Positions 51,619 to 60,067 of a stretch of DNA of 64,000 nt are shown in pieces. The notes under the pieces were generated by a model that saw only the letters and a program-made list of their open reading frames with translations, did not search any database and was not told the origin of the DNA. A program made the position numbers and the translations under genes. Position 1 is the stretch's first letter; every line of letters starts with the position of its first letter. This stretch comes from JAGWBJ01 sp964291465 (lineage in GTDB: Bacteria; Chloroflexota; Dehalococcoidia; Lucifugimonadales; JAGWBF01), in assembly GCA_964291465.2 (NCBI GenBank), contig OZ219933.1, positions 1 through 64,000 on the forward strand, written 5' to 3'.

Positions 51619-53298
51619 CTAAAATGACGCCACCTCGTCCTGCTCGCCGAAGACCCCGCGGAAGACGGCGCATATCTCGCCCAGGGTGCAATAGCTCTCC
51701 ACGCACTCCAGGATGGCCGGGACGGTGTTCTCCTCGGACTTTGCCGCCTCCTCCAGGCGGGCGAGGGACCGGCCCACCGCGTTGCCGTCCCTCTCCCGGC
51801 GGAGGCGCCGCAGCCCCTCCACCTGGAGCCGGACCTGCTCGGGGTCCACGCGGAGCAGGCCGGAGATGGGCGGGGTGTCGGCCACGTACCGGTTGACGCC
51901 AACGATGGTGCGCTCTCCCGACTCCACCTCCCGCTGGTGCCTGTAGGCGGACTCGTGTATCTCCCGGGCCTGGTACCCCTGCTCCAGGGCCGCCACGGCG
52001 CCGCCCATGCCGTCGATCTTACCGATGTACCGGTTGGCCTCCTCCTCCAGGCGGCCGGTCAGGCTCTCCACGTAGTACGAGCCGCCCAGGGGGTCCACGA
52101 CCTCGGACACCCCGCTCTCGTGGGCCAGCACCTGCTGAGTGCGCAGGGAGAGCTGCACCGCCTCCTCGGTGGGAAGGGCCAGGGCCTCGTCCCGGGAGTT
52201 GACGTGCAGGGACTGGGTGCCTCCCAGCACCGCGCTCAGGGCCTGGACGGTGGTGCGGATGACGTTGTTGTCCGGCTGCTGGGCCGTCAGGGCCACCCCC
52301 GCCGTCTGCGTGTGGAACCTGAGCATCCAGGACCTGGGGTCTCGGGCACCGAAACGCTCCCTCATGATCTTCGCCCACATGCGCCGGGCGGCGCGGAACT
52401 TGGCCACCTCCTCGAACAGGTCGTTCTGGGCCACGAAGAAGAAGGACAGCCTGCCGGCGAAGTCGTCCACGTCCAGCCCGGCGTCCACGGCCGCCTGCAC
52501 GTAGGCTATGGCGTTGGAGAAGGTGAAGGCCAGCTCCTGGACGGCGGTGGCCCCAGCCTCCCTCATGTGGTAGCCGCTGATGCTGATGGTGTTCCAGCGG
52601 GGCACGTGCCGGGAGCAGTACTCGAACACGTCCACCACCAGGCGCATGGACGGCCTGGGCGGGTAGGCATAGGTGCCCCGGGCGATGTACTCCTTCAGTA
52701 TGTCGTTCTGGATGGTCCCGCTGACGGCCTCCGCCGGGACCCCCTGCCCCCTGGCCGCGGCGATGTACAGGCACAGCAGCACCGAGGCTGTGGCGTTGAT
52801 GGTCATGGAGGTGCTGACCCTGTCCAGGGGTATGCCCTTCAGCAGCGTCTCCATGTCCCGGAGGCTGCTGACCGGCACGCCCACCTTGCCCACCTCCCCC
52901 CGGGCCAGGGGGTCGTCGGAGTCGTAGCCGATCTGGGTGGGCAGGTCGAAGGCGATGGAGAGGCCCGTCTGGCCCTGCTCCAGCAGATAGTGGTACCGGC
53001 GGTTGGACTCCTCGGCGGTGGCGTATCCCGAGTACTGGCGCATGGTCCACAGCCGGCCCCTGTACATGTTGGGCTGGACTCCCCTTGTGTAGGGGTACTC
53101 CCCGGGGTAGCCCACGTCCCGGCCGCGGTCGTGCTCCGCCGCGCCCAGGTCCTCGGGGGCGTAGACCGGCTCCAGCTCCAACCCGGACCCCGTGGCGAAC
53201 CGCCCCTGCCTCTCGGGCCGGCGCTTCGTCACCGGGGTCAGGGTACGCTCCCTCCACTGGTCCTTGCTCTGGCTGGTCAACGGGACTCCTTGGTGCAT
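51619..53298 (-). CDS. Methylmalonyl-CoA mutase, large (catalytic) subunit
   Basis: The 559-aa protein is the TIM-barrel catalytic half: YPYTRGVQPNMYRGRLWTMRQYSGYATAEESN, GLSIAFDLPTQIGYDSDDP, SGTIQNDILKEYIARGTY, FFVAQNDLFEEVAKFRAAR, VDPLGGSYYVESLT and GVNRYVAD. It lacks the C-terminal B12 domain, which is a separate gene (49290-49727), as in many archaea and Chloroflexota. It rearranges methylmalonyl-CoA to succinyl-CoA by radical chemistry. Start ATG 53298 is plausible; TATAAT at 53335-53340 (minus strand) may be its -10 box. Confidence 0.94.
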   Translation of the reverse strand: MHQGVPLTSQSKDQWRERTLTPVTKRRPERQGRFATGSGLELEPVYAPEDLGAAEHDRGRDVGYPGEYPYTRGVQPNMYRGRLWTMRQYSGYATAEESNRRYHYLLEQGQTGLSIAFDLPTQIGYDSDDPLARGEVGKVGVPVSSLRDMETLLKGIPLDRVSTSMTINATASVLLCLYIAAARGQGVPAEAVSGTIQNDILKEYIARGTYAYPPRPSMRLVVDVFEYCSRHVPRWNTISISGYHMREAGATAVQELAFTFSNAIAYVQAAVDAGLDVDDFAGRLSFFFVAQNDLFEEVAKFRAARRMWAKIMRERFGARDPRSWMLRFHTQTAGVALTAQQPDNNVIRTTVQALSAVLGGTQSLHVNSRDEALALPTEEAVQLSLRTQQVLAHESGVSEVVDPLGGSYYVESLTGRLEEEANRYIGKIDGMGGAVAALEQGYQAREIHESAYRHQREVESGERTIVGVNRYVADTPPISGLLRVDPEQVRLQVEGLRRLRRERDGNAVGRSLARLEEAAKSEENTVPAILECVESYCTLGEICAVFRGVFGEQDEVASF

Positions 53299-53379
53299 CC
53301 GCTCTGCCGCCGGGCGCGGCCGGCGTTGGCAGCCATTATAACCCGTAGCCCACCGAGGAGAAAGCTGGGACTCGCCCGT

Positions 53380-53408
53380 TTGCCACCCTTCCCTGGTTGG
53401 GATAAACT
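53380..53408 (+). promoter_or_regulatory. Candidate promoter for the diiron protein gene
   Basis: TTGCCA (53380-53385), 17 bases, TAAACT (53403-53408). It lies in the divergent interval between the mutase large subunit and the ferritin-like gene. The boxes are partial matches. Confidence 0.4.
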
Positions 53409-53501
53409 AGGGGGGCTTCGGCCCGGGAGCCCCGCAGGGCGTGTTCCTTGCGGCCCGATGGACACGCGCGGCCGGGCCGGCCACATACCGACGAGGTGTA
53501 C

Positions 53502-54539
53502 GTGCAGCTACCCGACGTATCTCAGTGGGGCGCGACGGACTGGGGGATCAAGGTCCCCCTGCAGGACGGCTTGGGCCTCAAGCTGGAGGACGCGCTCATC
53601 GGCGAGTATGGGCGGGTGCTGGACGAGGCGCCCGCCGGACACGGCCTGGCGCCCCGGGGAGCCGTATCCGAGCCCAACGTACCCGACTTCGGCTTCCCAA
53701 TCGCCAGGAGGATCGACTGCTGGACGGACGACGTGCCCGAGCTGTACGAGCGGGCCAAGGCCGAGCAGTGGGACGCCACCCGGGACATCCCGTGGCACGA
53801 GCTCCCGGAGCTGGACGACGAGATCGAGCGGGCCGTCTGCCAGGTGATGACCTTCCTGGTGGAGAACGAGTACGTGGCCCTGTACCTGCCCGCCAAGTTC
53901 CTGCCACGCATCGACCCCCACTACAGCGAGGTGTCGCTGCTTCTGGGCACCCAGGTGATGGACGAGGCCAGGCATATAGAGGTGTACACCAAGAGGGCCC
54001 TGGCCAACGGGGGCGGGCTCCAGTACTCCTCCTCGTCCACCCAGTGGGCGCTGAAGAGCCTGTTCACCCAAGAGAACTACCTGAAGGCGTCCTTCCTGCT
54101 CCACCTGCTGGGGGAGGGCACCTTCGTCGACATGCTGACCTTCATCGGCCAGGTGGCGCCCGACCACGTCACCAGGGAGATACTGATCAAGACCCGGCGG
54201 GACGAGGCGCGGCACGTCGGCTACGGCGTCTCCCACGTCCGGTACCTGCTGCGGGAGGAGCCGGCTCTCAGCGAGACCCTGCTGGAGGCGGCGGAGGAGC
54301 GGGCCTCCTTCCTCCGCGCCACGGCCGGGGCCAACCCCTTCCTGCAGAACGCCCTGGCGGTGCTGGCGGGGGGCGGCGCGACGGAGGAGCAGGTGGAGCA
54401 GGGCAAGGTGGTCGTGAGGGAGTTCTACAAGAAGATGCACGAGAACCGCATCCACCGGATGATGACGGCCGGCATCGACGAGGACACGGCAAGGAGCATA
54501 GCCGAGCTGCACGGCGGCGGCGGCAGAGCATACATGTAG
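53502..54539 (+). CDS. Ferritin-like diiron protein (R2/AurF-like)
   Basis: About 345 residues with a four-helix diiron pattern: ENEYVALYLPAKFLPR (first carboxylate), TQVMDEARHIEVYTKRAL (ExxH), GEGTFVDML (third carboxylate) and RRDEARHVGYGVSHVRYLL (second ExxH). This is the ligand set of ribonucleotide reductase R2-like and AurF-type oxygenases. The substrate is unknown. The open frame begins at TTG 53448, but the Arg/Pro-rich lead is not coding-like. GTG 53502 with GAGG just before it gives QLPDVSQWG, so I prefer it. OsmC copy 1 follows after ten bases. Confidence 0.8.
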   Translation: MQLPDVSQWGATDWGIKVPLQDGLGLKLEDALIGEYGRVLDEAPAGHGLAPRGAVSEPNVPDFGFPIARRIDCWTDDVPELYERAKAEQWDATRDIPWHELPELDDEIERAVCQVMTFLVENEYVALYLPAKFLPRIDPHYSEVSLLLGTQVMDEARHIEVYTKRALANGGGLQYSSSSTQWALKSLFTQENYLKASFLLHLLGEGTFVDMLTFIGQVAPDHVTREILIKTRRDEARHVGYGVSHVRYLLREEPALSETLLEAAEERASFLRATAGANPFLQNALAVLAGGGATEEQVEQGKVVVREFYKKMHENRIHRMMTAGIDEDTARSIAELHGGGGRAYM

Positions 54540-54549
54540 GAGGAGAGGC

Positions 54550-55083
54550 ATGGCGACGGTAAGGCTGAATGGCGTGGACATCGAGAAGATAGAGACGCTG
54601 GTCAAGGACATGCAGGAGAACCCGGAGACCATGAAGGAGATGGCCAACTCGGCGTGGAGGACCCGCAGCCAGTGGGTCGGCGGGTTCGAGCACACGGTGT
54701 ACGCCCGGGAGCTCCCGCCGGCGACCCTGGACGAGCCCGGCGACATCTCCGGCGGCGACAAGGGCCTGAGCCCCCACGAGGCCATCCTCAGCTCGGTGGG
54801 CGCCTGCATCGCCACCGGGTTCGTCGCCCAGGCCTCCGCCCGGGGAGTCAAGGTGGAGTCTTTGGAGGTGAGCGTGGACGGCAACCTGAACCTGCCCGTC
54901 TTCTTCGGCCTCGCCGACGGCAACCCCGGCTACGACAGCATGGACGTCACGGTGTACGCCAAGACCGACGCGGCCCCCGAGGTACTGGAGGAGATATGGA
55001 AGAACGCCGTGGAGAAGTCCCCGGTGACCAACACCGTCCAGCGCGCCACCACCGTCAACACCACCCTGCGGACCGTGGAATAG
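54550..55083 (+). CDS. OsmC family protein, copy 1
   Basis: The 177-aa protein fits the OsmC/Ohr fold: an N-terminal extension, GGDKGLSPHEAILSSVGACIATGFVAQASARGVKVESLEVSVDGNL, and a C-terminal EEIWKNAVEKSPVTNTVQRATTV. Ohr/OsmC enzymes reduce organic hydroperoxides with two cysteines. Here the peroxidatic-type Cys is present (GACIATG), while the position of the second, usually CPV, reads SPV. A changed chemistry or a non-peroxidase role is possible. GGAGGAGAGGC precedes ATG 54550; it is probably co-transcribed with the diiron gene. Confidence 0.85.
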   Translation: MATVRLNGVDIEKIETLVKDMQENPETMKEMANSAWRTRSQWVGGFEHTVYARELPPATLDEPGDISGGDKGLSPHEAILSSVGACIATGFVAQASARGVKVESLEVSVDGNLNLPVFFGLADGNPGYDSMDVTVYAKTDAAPEVLEEIWKNAVEKSPVTNTVQRATTVNTTLRTVE

Positions 55084-55093
55084 GCGGCCTCCA

Positions 55094-56488
55094 GTGACGA
55101 TGGACCAAGCAGACATACCCTACCTGCCGGCGTCCCGGCTCTCCGCCCTCATCGAGAGGAAGGAGGTCTCTCCCGTCGAGGCGACAAGGGCCTACCTGCG
55201 CCGCATCGACGAGCTGGACTTCAAGTTCAACGCCTACCTGACGGTGGCCCGAAAGCACGCCCTGCGGCAGGCGGAGGCGGCGGAGCGAGAGATACTCGAC
55301 GGCCGTCACCGGGGCCCCATGCACGGGGTCCCCGTGGCGGTCAAGGACCAGCTCTGGACCCGGGGCATCCGCACCACCGGCGGGTCCCGCATCCTGGCGG
55401 ACCTGGTGCCTGAGGACGATGCTACGGTGGTGTCCAACCTGAAGGCGGCGGGGGCCGTGGTCCTGGGCAAGACCAACCTCACCGAGTTCGCCATAGGCGG
55501 GCCCCACCGCTACGCCAACGCGCGCAACCCCTGGGACCTGAACACCTCGGCGGGCTCCTCCAGCAGCGGATCCGGCTCGGCCACCTCCGCCTACCTGTGC
55601 GCCACGTCCCTGGGTGAGGACACGGGGGGCTCGATACGGTTCCCGGCCGCCTGGTGCGGCATCGTCGGGCTCAGGCCCACCTGGGGCCTCGTCAGCCGGT
55701 ACGGCGTCATGGGGGGCGTATGGTCCATGGACCAGGTGGGCCCCATATCCCGCACCGTGGAGGACGCTGCCATCACCCTTGGGGCCATCGCCGGCCCCGA
55801 CCCCAAGGACCCCTACACCAGGGACGCCCCGGTGCCCGACTACCGGAGGGCCCTCGAGGGCGGCGTGAAGGGGATGCGCATCGGGCTGGTGACCGAGCTG
55901 ACCCACGGAGAGGTCGCGGACCCCGAGGTCCGGGAGGCCGTGACCAGGGCGTCGGCTGTATTGGGGGAGCTGGGAGCCTCCGTGGAGGAGGTGTCCATAC
56001 CCCTGTCCGCCCACGCCACGACCATCTTCTGGAGCCACCTGTCTGTTGAGCCGGCATCCACCCACCTCCAGTGGCTGAGGGACCGCCTCCCCGAGTACGG
56101 TTACTCCAACCGCATATCGTTGCTCATGGGCAGCGTGATGCCGGCGCAGGCGTACTACAAGGCCCAGAAGCTGCGGGCCCTGCTTCGCCGCGAGGTCCAC
56201 GACGCCCTGGACCGGTACGACTTGCTGATGTCGCCCACCATCGGGGCCACCGCCCAGAGGGTCGAGGGAACCGGCGCCGAGTCGGCCCGGCGGCGGCCCC
56301 TGCTCACCTTCACCTTCAACCTGGCCAATTGCCCGGCCATCTCCGTACCCTGCGGCTTCAGCTCCCAGGGCCTGCCCGTGGGCCTGCAGCTCGGGGGACG
56401 CCCCTTCAGCGAGGAGACGATACTGAGGGCCGCCCACGCCTACGAGCAGGCCACGCCCTGGCATACCATGCGGCCCACGTACGCTTAG
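55094..56488 (+). CDS. Amidase signature family hydrolase
   Basis: This 464-aa enzyme has the Ser-cisSer-Lys triad: Lys in GVPVAVKDQLWTRG, cis-Ser in NTSAGSSSSGSGSATS and the nucleophile Ser in GEDTGGSIRFPAAWCGIVGLRPTWG. Family members hydrolyse amides, including GatA-like transamidases; no GatB/C genes are nearby, so a metabolic amidase is more likely. The start is GTG 55094 or ATG 55100, a few bases after OsmC copy 1. The Gly-rich loop has Ser where GGSSGG is usual. Confidence 0.9.
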   Translation: MTMDQADIPYLPASRLSALIERKEVSPVEATRAYLRRIDELDFKFNAYLTVARKHALRQAEAAEREILDGRHRGPMHGVPVAVKDQLWTRGIRTTGGSRILADLVPEDDATVVSNLKAAGAVVLGKTNLTEFAIGGPHRYANARNPWDLNTSAGSSSSGSGSATSAYLCATSLGEDTGGSIRFPAAWCGIVGLRPTWGLVSRYGVMGGVWSMDQVGPISRTVEDAAITLGAIAGPDPKDPYTRDAPVPDYRRALEGGVKGMRIGLVTELTHGEVADPEVREAVTRASAVLGELGASVEEVSIPLSAHATTIFWSHLSVEPASTHLQWLRDRLPEYGYSNRISLLMGSVMPAQAYYKAQKLRALLRREVHDALDRYDLLMSPTIGATAQRVEGTGAESARRRPLLTFTFNLANCPAISVPCGFSSQGLPVGLQLGGRPFSEETILRAAHAYEQATPWHTMRPTYA

Positions 56489-56509
56489 GAGACGCTTTAG
56501 GAGGGCGCC

Positions 56510-57685
56510 ATGACCCTTGCCGGACTACCCCTTTTCCCCGTCACCGTCGTCGGCAGCTGGCCAAGGCCGCCGTACCTGCTGGAGGCCCTGAGGAGCCGTC
56601 AGGCCGGGCGAATCAGCTTCGAGGAGTTCAACCGGGTCGCCGACCGGGCCGTCCTGGAGGCGTTGAGGTACCAGGAGGACGCCGGGGTCGACCTGGTCAG
56701 CGACGGCGAGCAGCGGCGGGACAACTTCTACTCCTTCGTCGTCGAGAAGCTGGAGGGAGTCCGGCTGATGAGCCTCGGGGAGATCATGAACTACGTGGAG
56801 GACAAGGAGGCCTACGACAACATCCTCCGCAGCATGGACGCCCCAGCCTTCTCCATCCATAACCCGACGGTGGTGGACAGGGTGGAGAGACGGGGGCCGA
56901 TAGCCCTGGACGAGTACCAGTTCCTCAGGGAGCACACCTCGCGCCCCATCAAGATCACCCTGCCCGGCCCGTACCTTCTCACCCGGTCCATGTGGGTGAA
57001 GGGCGTGTCCGACGCCGTGTATCCGACCCAGGCGGCCCTGGCCCAGGATATCGTGGCCATGCTCCGGGAGGAGCTGGTCGCCCTGCGGGACGAGGGCGCG
57101 GAGTTCGTCCAGTTCGACGAGCCGGTGCTCACCGACGTAGCCTTCAACCCCGAGGTGAAGGAGCGCACCTTCATGTGCGCCTCCATGGCCGCATCCTCGG
57201 GCGACCCCATGAAGGAGCTGGTGATGGCGCTGCGGCTGATGAACGACATCACCCGCGGGGTCGACGGCGTCAAGACGGGGGTGCACGTGTGCCGGGGCAA
57301 CTGGAGCCGCAAGGAGGACGCCCTGCTCAGGGGCGACTACGAGCCCATAGTGCCCTACCTGCTGGCCATGGACACGGACCAGCTTGTGCTGGAGTACGCC
57401 ACGCCCCGGGCCGGGGATATGGACTCCTTCGCCAACCGGAAGAAGCTGAGCGAGATCGGGCTGGGCGTCGTCAACCCGAGGACCGACGAGGTGGAGGGGC
57501 CCGAGTTCGTGGTCGATATGGTGGAGAAGGCCCTTGCCTACTTCAGCCCCAGCCAGATATACCTGAACCCCGACTGCGGCTTCGGCACCTTTGCCGAGCG
57601 GCCCATGAACCCTCCGGAGGTGGCCTTCAGGAAGCTGCAGGTCATCGCCGAAGCCGCCCGGCAGCTACGGGAGACCTACTCGTAA
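56510..57685 (+). CDS. MetE-like (cobalamin-independent) methyltransferase family protein
   Basis: The 391-aa barrel corresponds to the C-terminal catalytic domain of cobalamin-independent methionine synthase: VVGSWPRP, DLVSDGEQRRDNFYSF, QFDEPVLTD (acidic ligand), TGVHVCRGN (His and Cys zinc ligands) and NPDCGFGTF (second Cys). It lacks the N-terminal half of MetE, as in archaeal-type core proteins. It may methylate homocysteine or another thiol using an unidentified methyl donor. AGGAGGGCGCC precedes ATG 56510. Its neighbours, OsmC proteins and amidase, suggest thiol or small-molecule metabolism. Confidence 0.88.
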   Translation: MTLAGLPLFPVTVVGSWPRPPYLLEALRSRQAGRISFEEFNRVADRAVLEALRYQEDAGVDLVSDGEQRRDNFYSFVVEKLEGVRLMSLGEIMNYVEDKEAYDNILRSMDAPAFSIHNPTVVDRVERRGPIALDEYQFLREHTSRPIKITLPGPYLLTRSMWVKGVSDAVYPTQAALAQDIVAMLREELVALRDEGAEFVQFDEPVLTDVAFNPEVKERTFMCASMAASSGDPMKELVMALRLMNDITRGVDGVKTGVHVCRGNWSRKEDALLRGDYEPIVPYLLAMDTDQLVLEYATPRAGDMDSFANRKKLSEIGLGVVNPRTDEVEGPEFVVDMVEKALAYFSPSQIYLNPDCGFGTFAERPMNPPEVAFRKLQVIAEAARQLRETYS

Positions 57686-57806
57686 GGGCCCACCCGGCCC
57701 GTCCCAAGGGCATCCTTCGGCTCCCTCATGGCATTGGCGCGAAGCACCCGCGCACGCCATTGCGACGGAGCGTGTCTGGATTTCACCGGGGTAAGGAGAG
57801 ACGGCC

Positions 57807-58331
57807 ATGGCAGAGCCCGGACAGCTAAACGGCATCGACCTGCATGACCTGGAGGAGGGGCTCAAGGAGATCGGAGAGCAGGAGGGGGCCCGCCACGCCA
57901 GGAAGCGGTCCCGCATCCAGTGGCTGGGCGGGTTCCGGTTCAACAGCTTCGTCCGGAACAACACCTTCATCGTCGAGGAGCCGGCCAGCTCTACCGCCCA
58001 AGAGCAGGCCCCCAACTCCATGGAGTACGTGCTGGGCGCCCTGGGGGCGTGCCTGGCCACGGGGTTCGTCCTCAACGCCACCCGCCGGGGGATACCGGTG
58101 CACAACCTGGAGGTGGCCCTGGACTCCAGCCAGGACAACGTCTTCGCCTTCTTCGGACTCAGCGACGAGGGCCACCCGGGGTTCCAGCAGGTCCGGGCCA
58201 AGCTCTACGTGCAGGCCGACTCCGACGGGGATACCCTGAGGGAGGTCTGGGAGCAGGCCGTCAAGACATCGCCCGTGGGCAACTCCCTGGCCCGCGTCGT
58301 AAGCATCACCCCGGAGCTGTCGGTGGTGTAG
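57807..58331 (+). CDS. OsmC family protein, copy 2
   Basis: The 174-aa protein is a diverged paralogue of copy 1, with a short N-terminal helix, RSRIQWLGGFRFNSFVRNNTFIVEEP, then LGALGACLATGFVLNATRRGIPVHNLEVALDSS and AVKTSPVGNSLARVV. As in copy 1, the second cysteine is replaced (TSPV for CPV). Function is therefore uncertain despite the OsmC fold. ATG 57807 has AAGGAGAG upstream. It lies 121 bases after the MetE-like gene and converges with proS. Confidence 0.85.
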   Translation: MAEPGQLNGIDLHDLEEGLKEIGEQEGARHARKRSRIQWLGGFRFNSFVRNNTFIVEEPASSTAQEQAPNSMEYVLGALGACLATGFVLNATRRGIPVHNLEVALDSSQDNVFAFFGLSDEGHPGFQQVRAKLYVQADSDGDTLREVWEQAVKTSPVGNSLARVVSITPELSVV

Positions 58332-58344
58332 CCCTGGCCGCGGC

Positions 58345-60051
58345 CTAGCCCGCGCCGCTGAGGATCTCCCGCACCCTGTCCACCACGTCATCCATCTCCA
58401 CCAGCGCCGCATCCGAGTCGCCCCGGCCCTTCACCTCCACCGAGCCCTGGCGCAGGTTGCGGGGGCTCACCACCAGCCTCACCGGCAGGCCCAGCAGGTC
58501 CGCGTCGTTGAACTTCACGCCGGCGGCCTCCTCGGCGCGGTCGTCGTAGAGGGTCTCGATCCCCCCGGCCCACAGACGGTCGTACAGGCCGTCCGCGGCC
58601 TCTCTTACGGCGCAGTCCGCCAGGTTCAGGCCCACCAGGTGGACGCTGAAGGGGGCTATGGGCGCTGGGAAGACTATGCCCCGATCGTCGTGGTTCTGCT
58701 CGATGGCGGCGGCCAGGAGGCGGCCCACGCCTATGCCGTAGCAGCCCATGGTGATGGGCCTCTGCCGGCCCTCGCTGTCCAGGTAGTGGGCGCCCAGGGT
58801 CTCACTGAAGAAGGTGCCGAGCTTGAAGATGTGGCCCACCTCGACCCCGCGGGTGGTCTCCAGGGGAGTCCCACAGCGGGGACAACCTTGCCCTTCCCGG
58901 GCCAGGGCGATGTCCGTGAGCAGGTCCACTTGGAAGTCCCGGGGATAGTTGGCGTTGACGATGTGGGTGTCGGGCTCGTTGCCGCCCACGGTGAAGTTGG
59001 CCCCATTGCCGATGGACTCGTCGGCGATCTTCCTGATCCCCTCCAGGCCGACGGGGGAGGCCGATCCCGCCACCAGCCCCGCGGCGGCCACCTCCTCGTC
59101 CACCGCCAGGCGAAGGTCGTGGATACCCAGGGCGTTCTTCAACTTCACCTCGTTCACGTCCAGGTCTCCCCGGATGGTCACGAATACCACCTCGCCGTCG
59201 GCGTAGTAGAAGACGGCCTTCAGGGTCTTGCTCTCGGGAACGCCCAGGTACTCCGAAATCCCGGCTATGGTCTTGATGCCGGGTGTGGGGACCCGCTCCA
59301 TGGGCAGGGGCTCCTCGTGGGGAGAAGGGGGCAGCCGCGAGGCGGCTTTCTCGGCGTTGGCCGCGTACCCGCAGCTGAGGCAGGTGATGACGGTGTCCTC
59401 TCCGCTGGACGTCGGGAGGATGAACTCGTGGGAGTCCTTCCCGCCGATGGCGCCGCTGTCGGCCTCGACCATGAGGGCGGGCAGCCCGCAGCGCCGGTAT
59501 ATGTTCCTGTAGGCCCGCGCCATCGCCTGGTAGCTGCCGTCCAGGCTGTCATCGTCGGCGTCGAAGCTGTAGGCGTCCTTCATGTCGAACTCGCGTACGC
59601 GGATCAGCCCGGCCCGGGGACGCGGCTCGTCGCGGAACTTCGTCTGTATCTGGTACAGGATTACCGGCAGGTCCCGGTAGCTCTGGACGTTGGAGCGGAC
59701 GATGTTGGTGATCACCTCTTCGTGGGTGGGGGCCAGCACCATCGGCCTGCCCCGGCGGTCGGTCAGGGTGAACAGATTTTCGCCGAAGGCGGCCCGCCGG
59801 TCGGTCTCCTCCCACAGCTCCCGGGGGTGCAGCACGGGCAGGCGGACCTCCTGGCCCCCGGCCGCGTTCATCTCGTCTCGGATGATGTTCTCGATCTTCC
59901 GGAGGGACCTCCAGGCCAGGGGCAGGTAGCTGTAAACGCCCGCGGCCACCTGGGAGATCATGCCGGCCCTCAGCATGAGGCTGTGGCTGGCGGTCTCGGC
60001 CTCGGCGGGGTCGCTGCGGAGGGTCTTGGAGACCAGCTTGGTGAACCGCAT
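58345..60051 (-). CDS. proS: Prolyl-tRNA synthetase
   Basis: The 568-aa class II synthetase has motif 2 RAGLIRVREFDMKDAYSF, motif 3 GCYGIGVGRLLAAAIE, and an editing insertion (INS) domain between about residues 220 and 400, so it is the bacterial ProS type. It charges tRNA-Pro and clears Ala-tRNA-Pro. It follows ispG by 16 bases, at the end of the isoprenoid operon. Confidence 0.95.
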   Translation of the reverse strand: MRFTKLVSKTLRSDPAEAETASHSLMLRAGMISQVAAGVYSYLPLAWRSLRKIENIIRDEMNAAGGQEVRLPVLHPRELWEETDRRAAFGENLFTLTDRRGRPMVLAPTHEEVITNIVRSNVQSYRDLPVILYQIQTKFRDEPRPRAGLIRVREFDMKDAYSFDADDDSLDGSYQAMARAYRNIYRRCGLPALMVEADSGAIGGKDSHEFILPTSSGEDTVITCLSCGYAANAEKAASRLPPSPHEEPLPMERVPTPGIKTIAGISEYLGVPESKTLKAVFYYADGEVVFVTIRGDLDVNEVKLKNALGIHDLRLAVDEEVAAAGLVAGSASPVGLEGIRKIADESIGNGANFTVGGNEPDTHIVNANYPRDFQVDLLTDIALAREGQGCPRCGTPLETTRGVEVGHIFKLGTFFSETLGAHYLDSEGRQRPITMGCYGIGVGRLLAAAIEQNHDDRGIVFPAPIAPFSVHLVGLNLADCAVREAADGLYDRLWAGGIETLYDDRAEEAAGVKFNDADLLGLPVRLVVSPRNLRQGSVEVKGRGDSDAALVEMDDVVDRVREILSGAG

Positions 60052-60067
60052 CGTTGGAAGGGGCGCC

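Noticed and set aside
55094..56488. Calling the amidase gatA
   Set aside because: The catalytic triad fits the whole amidase signature family; there is no gatB or gatC nearby and the loop sequence differs, so a specific name is not justified.
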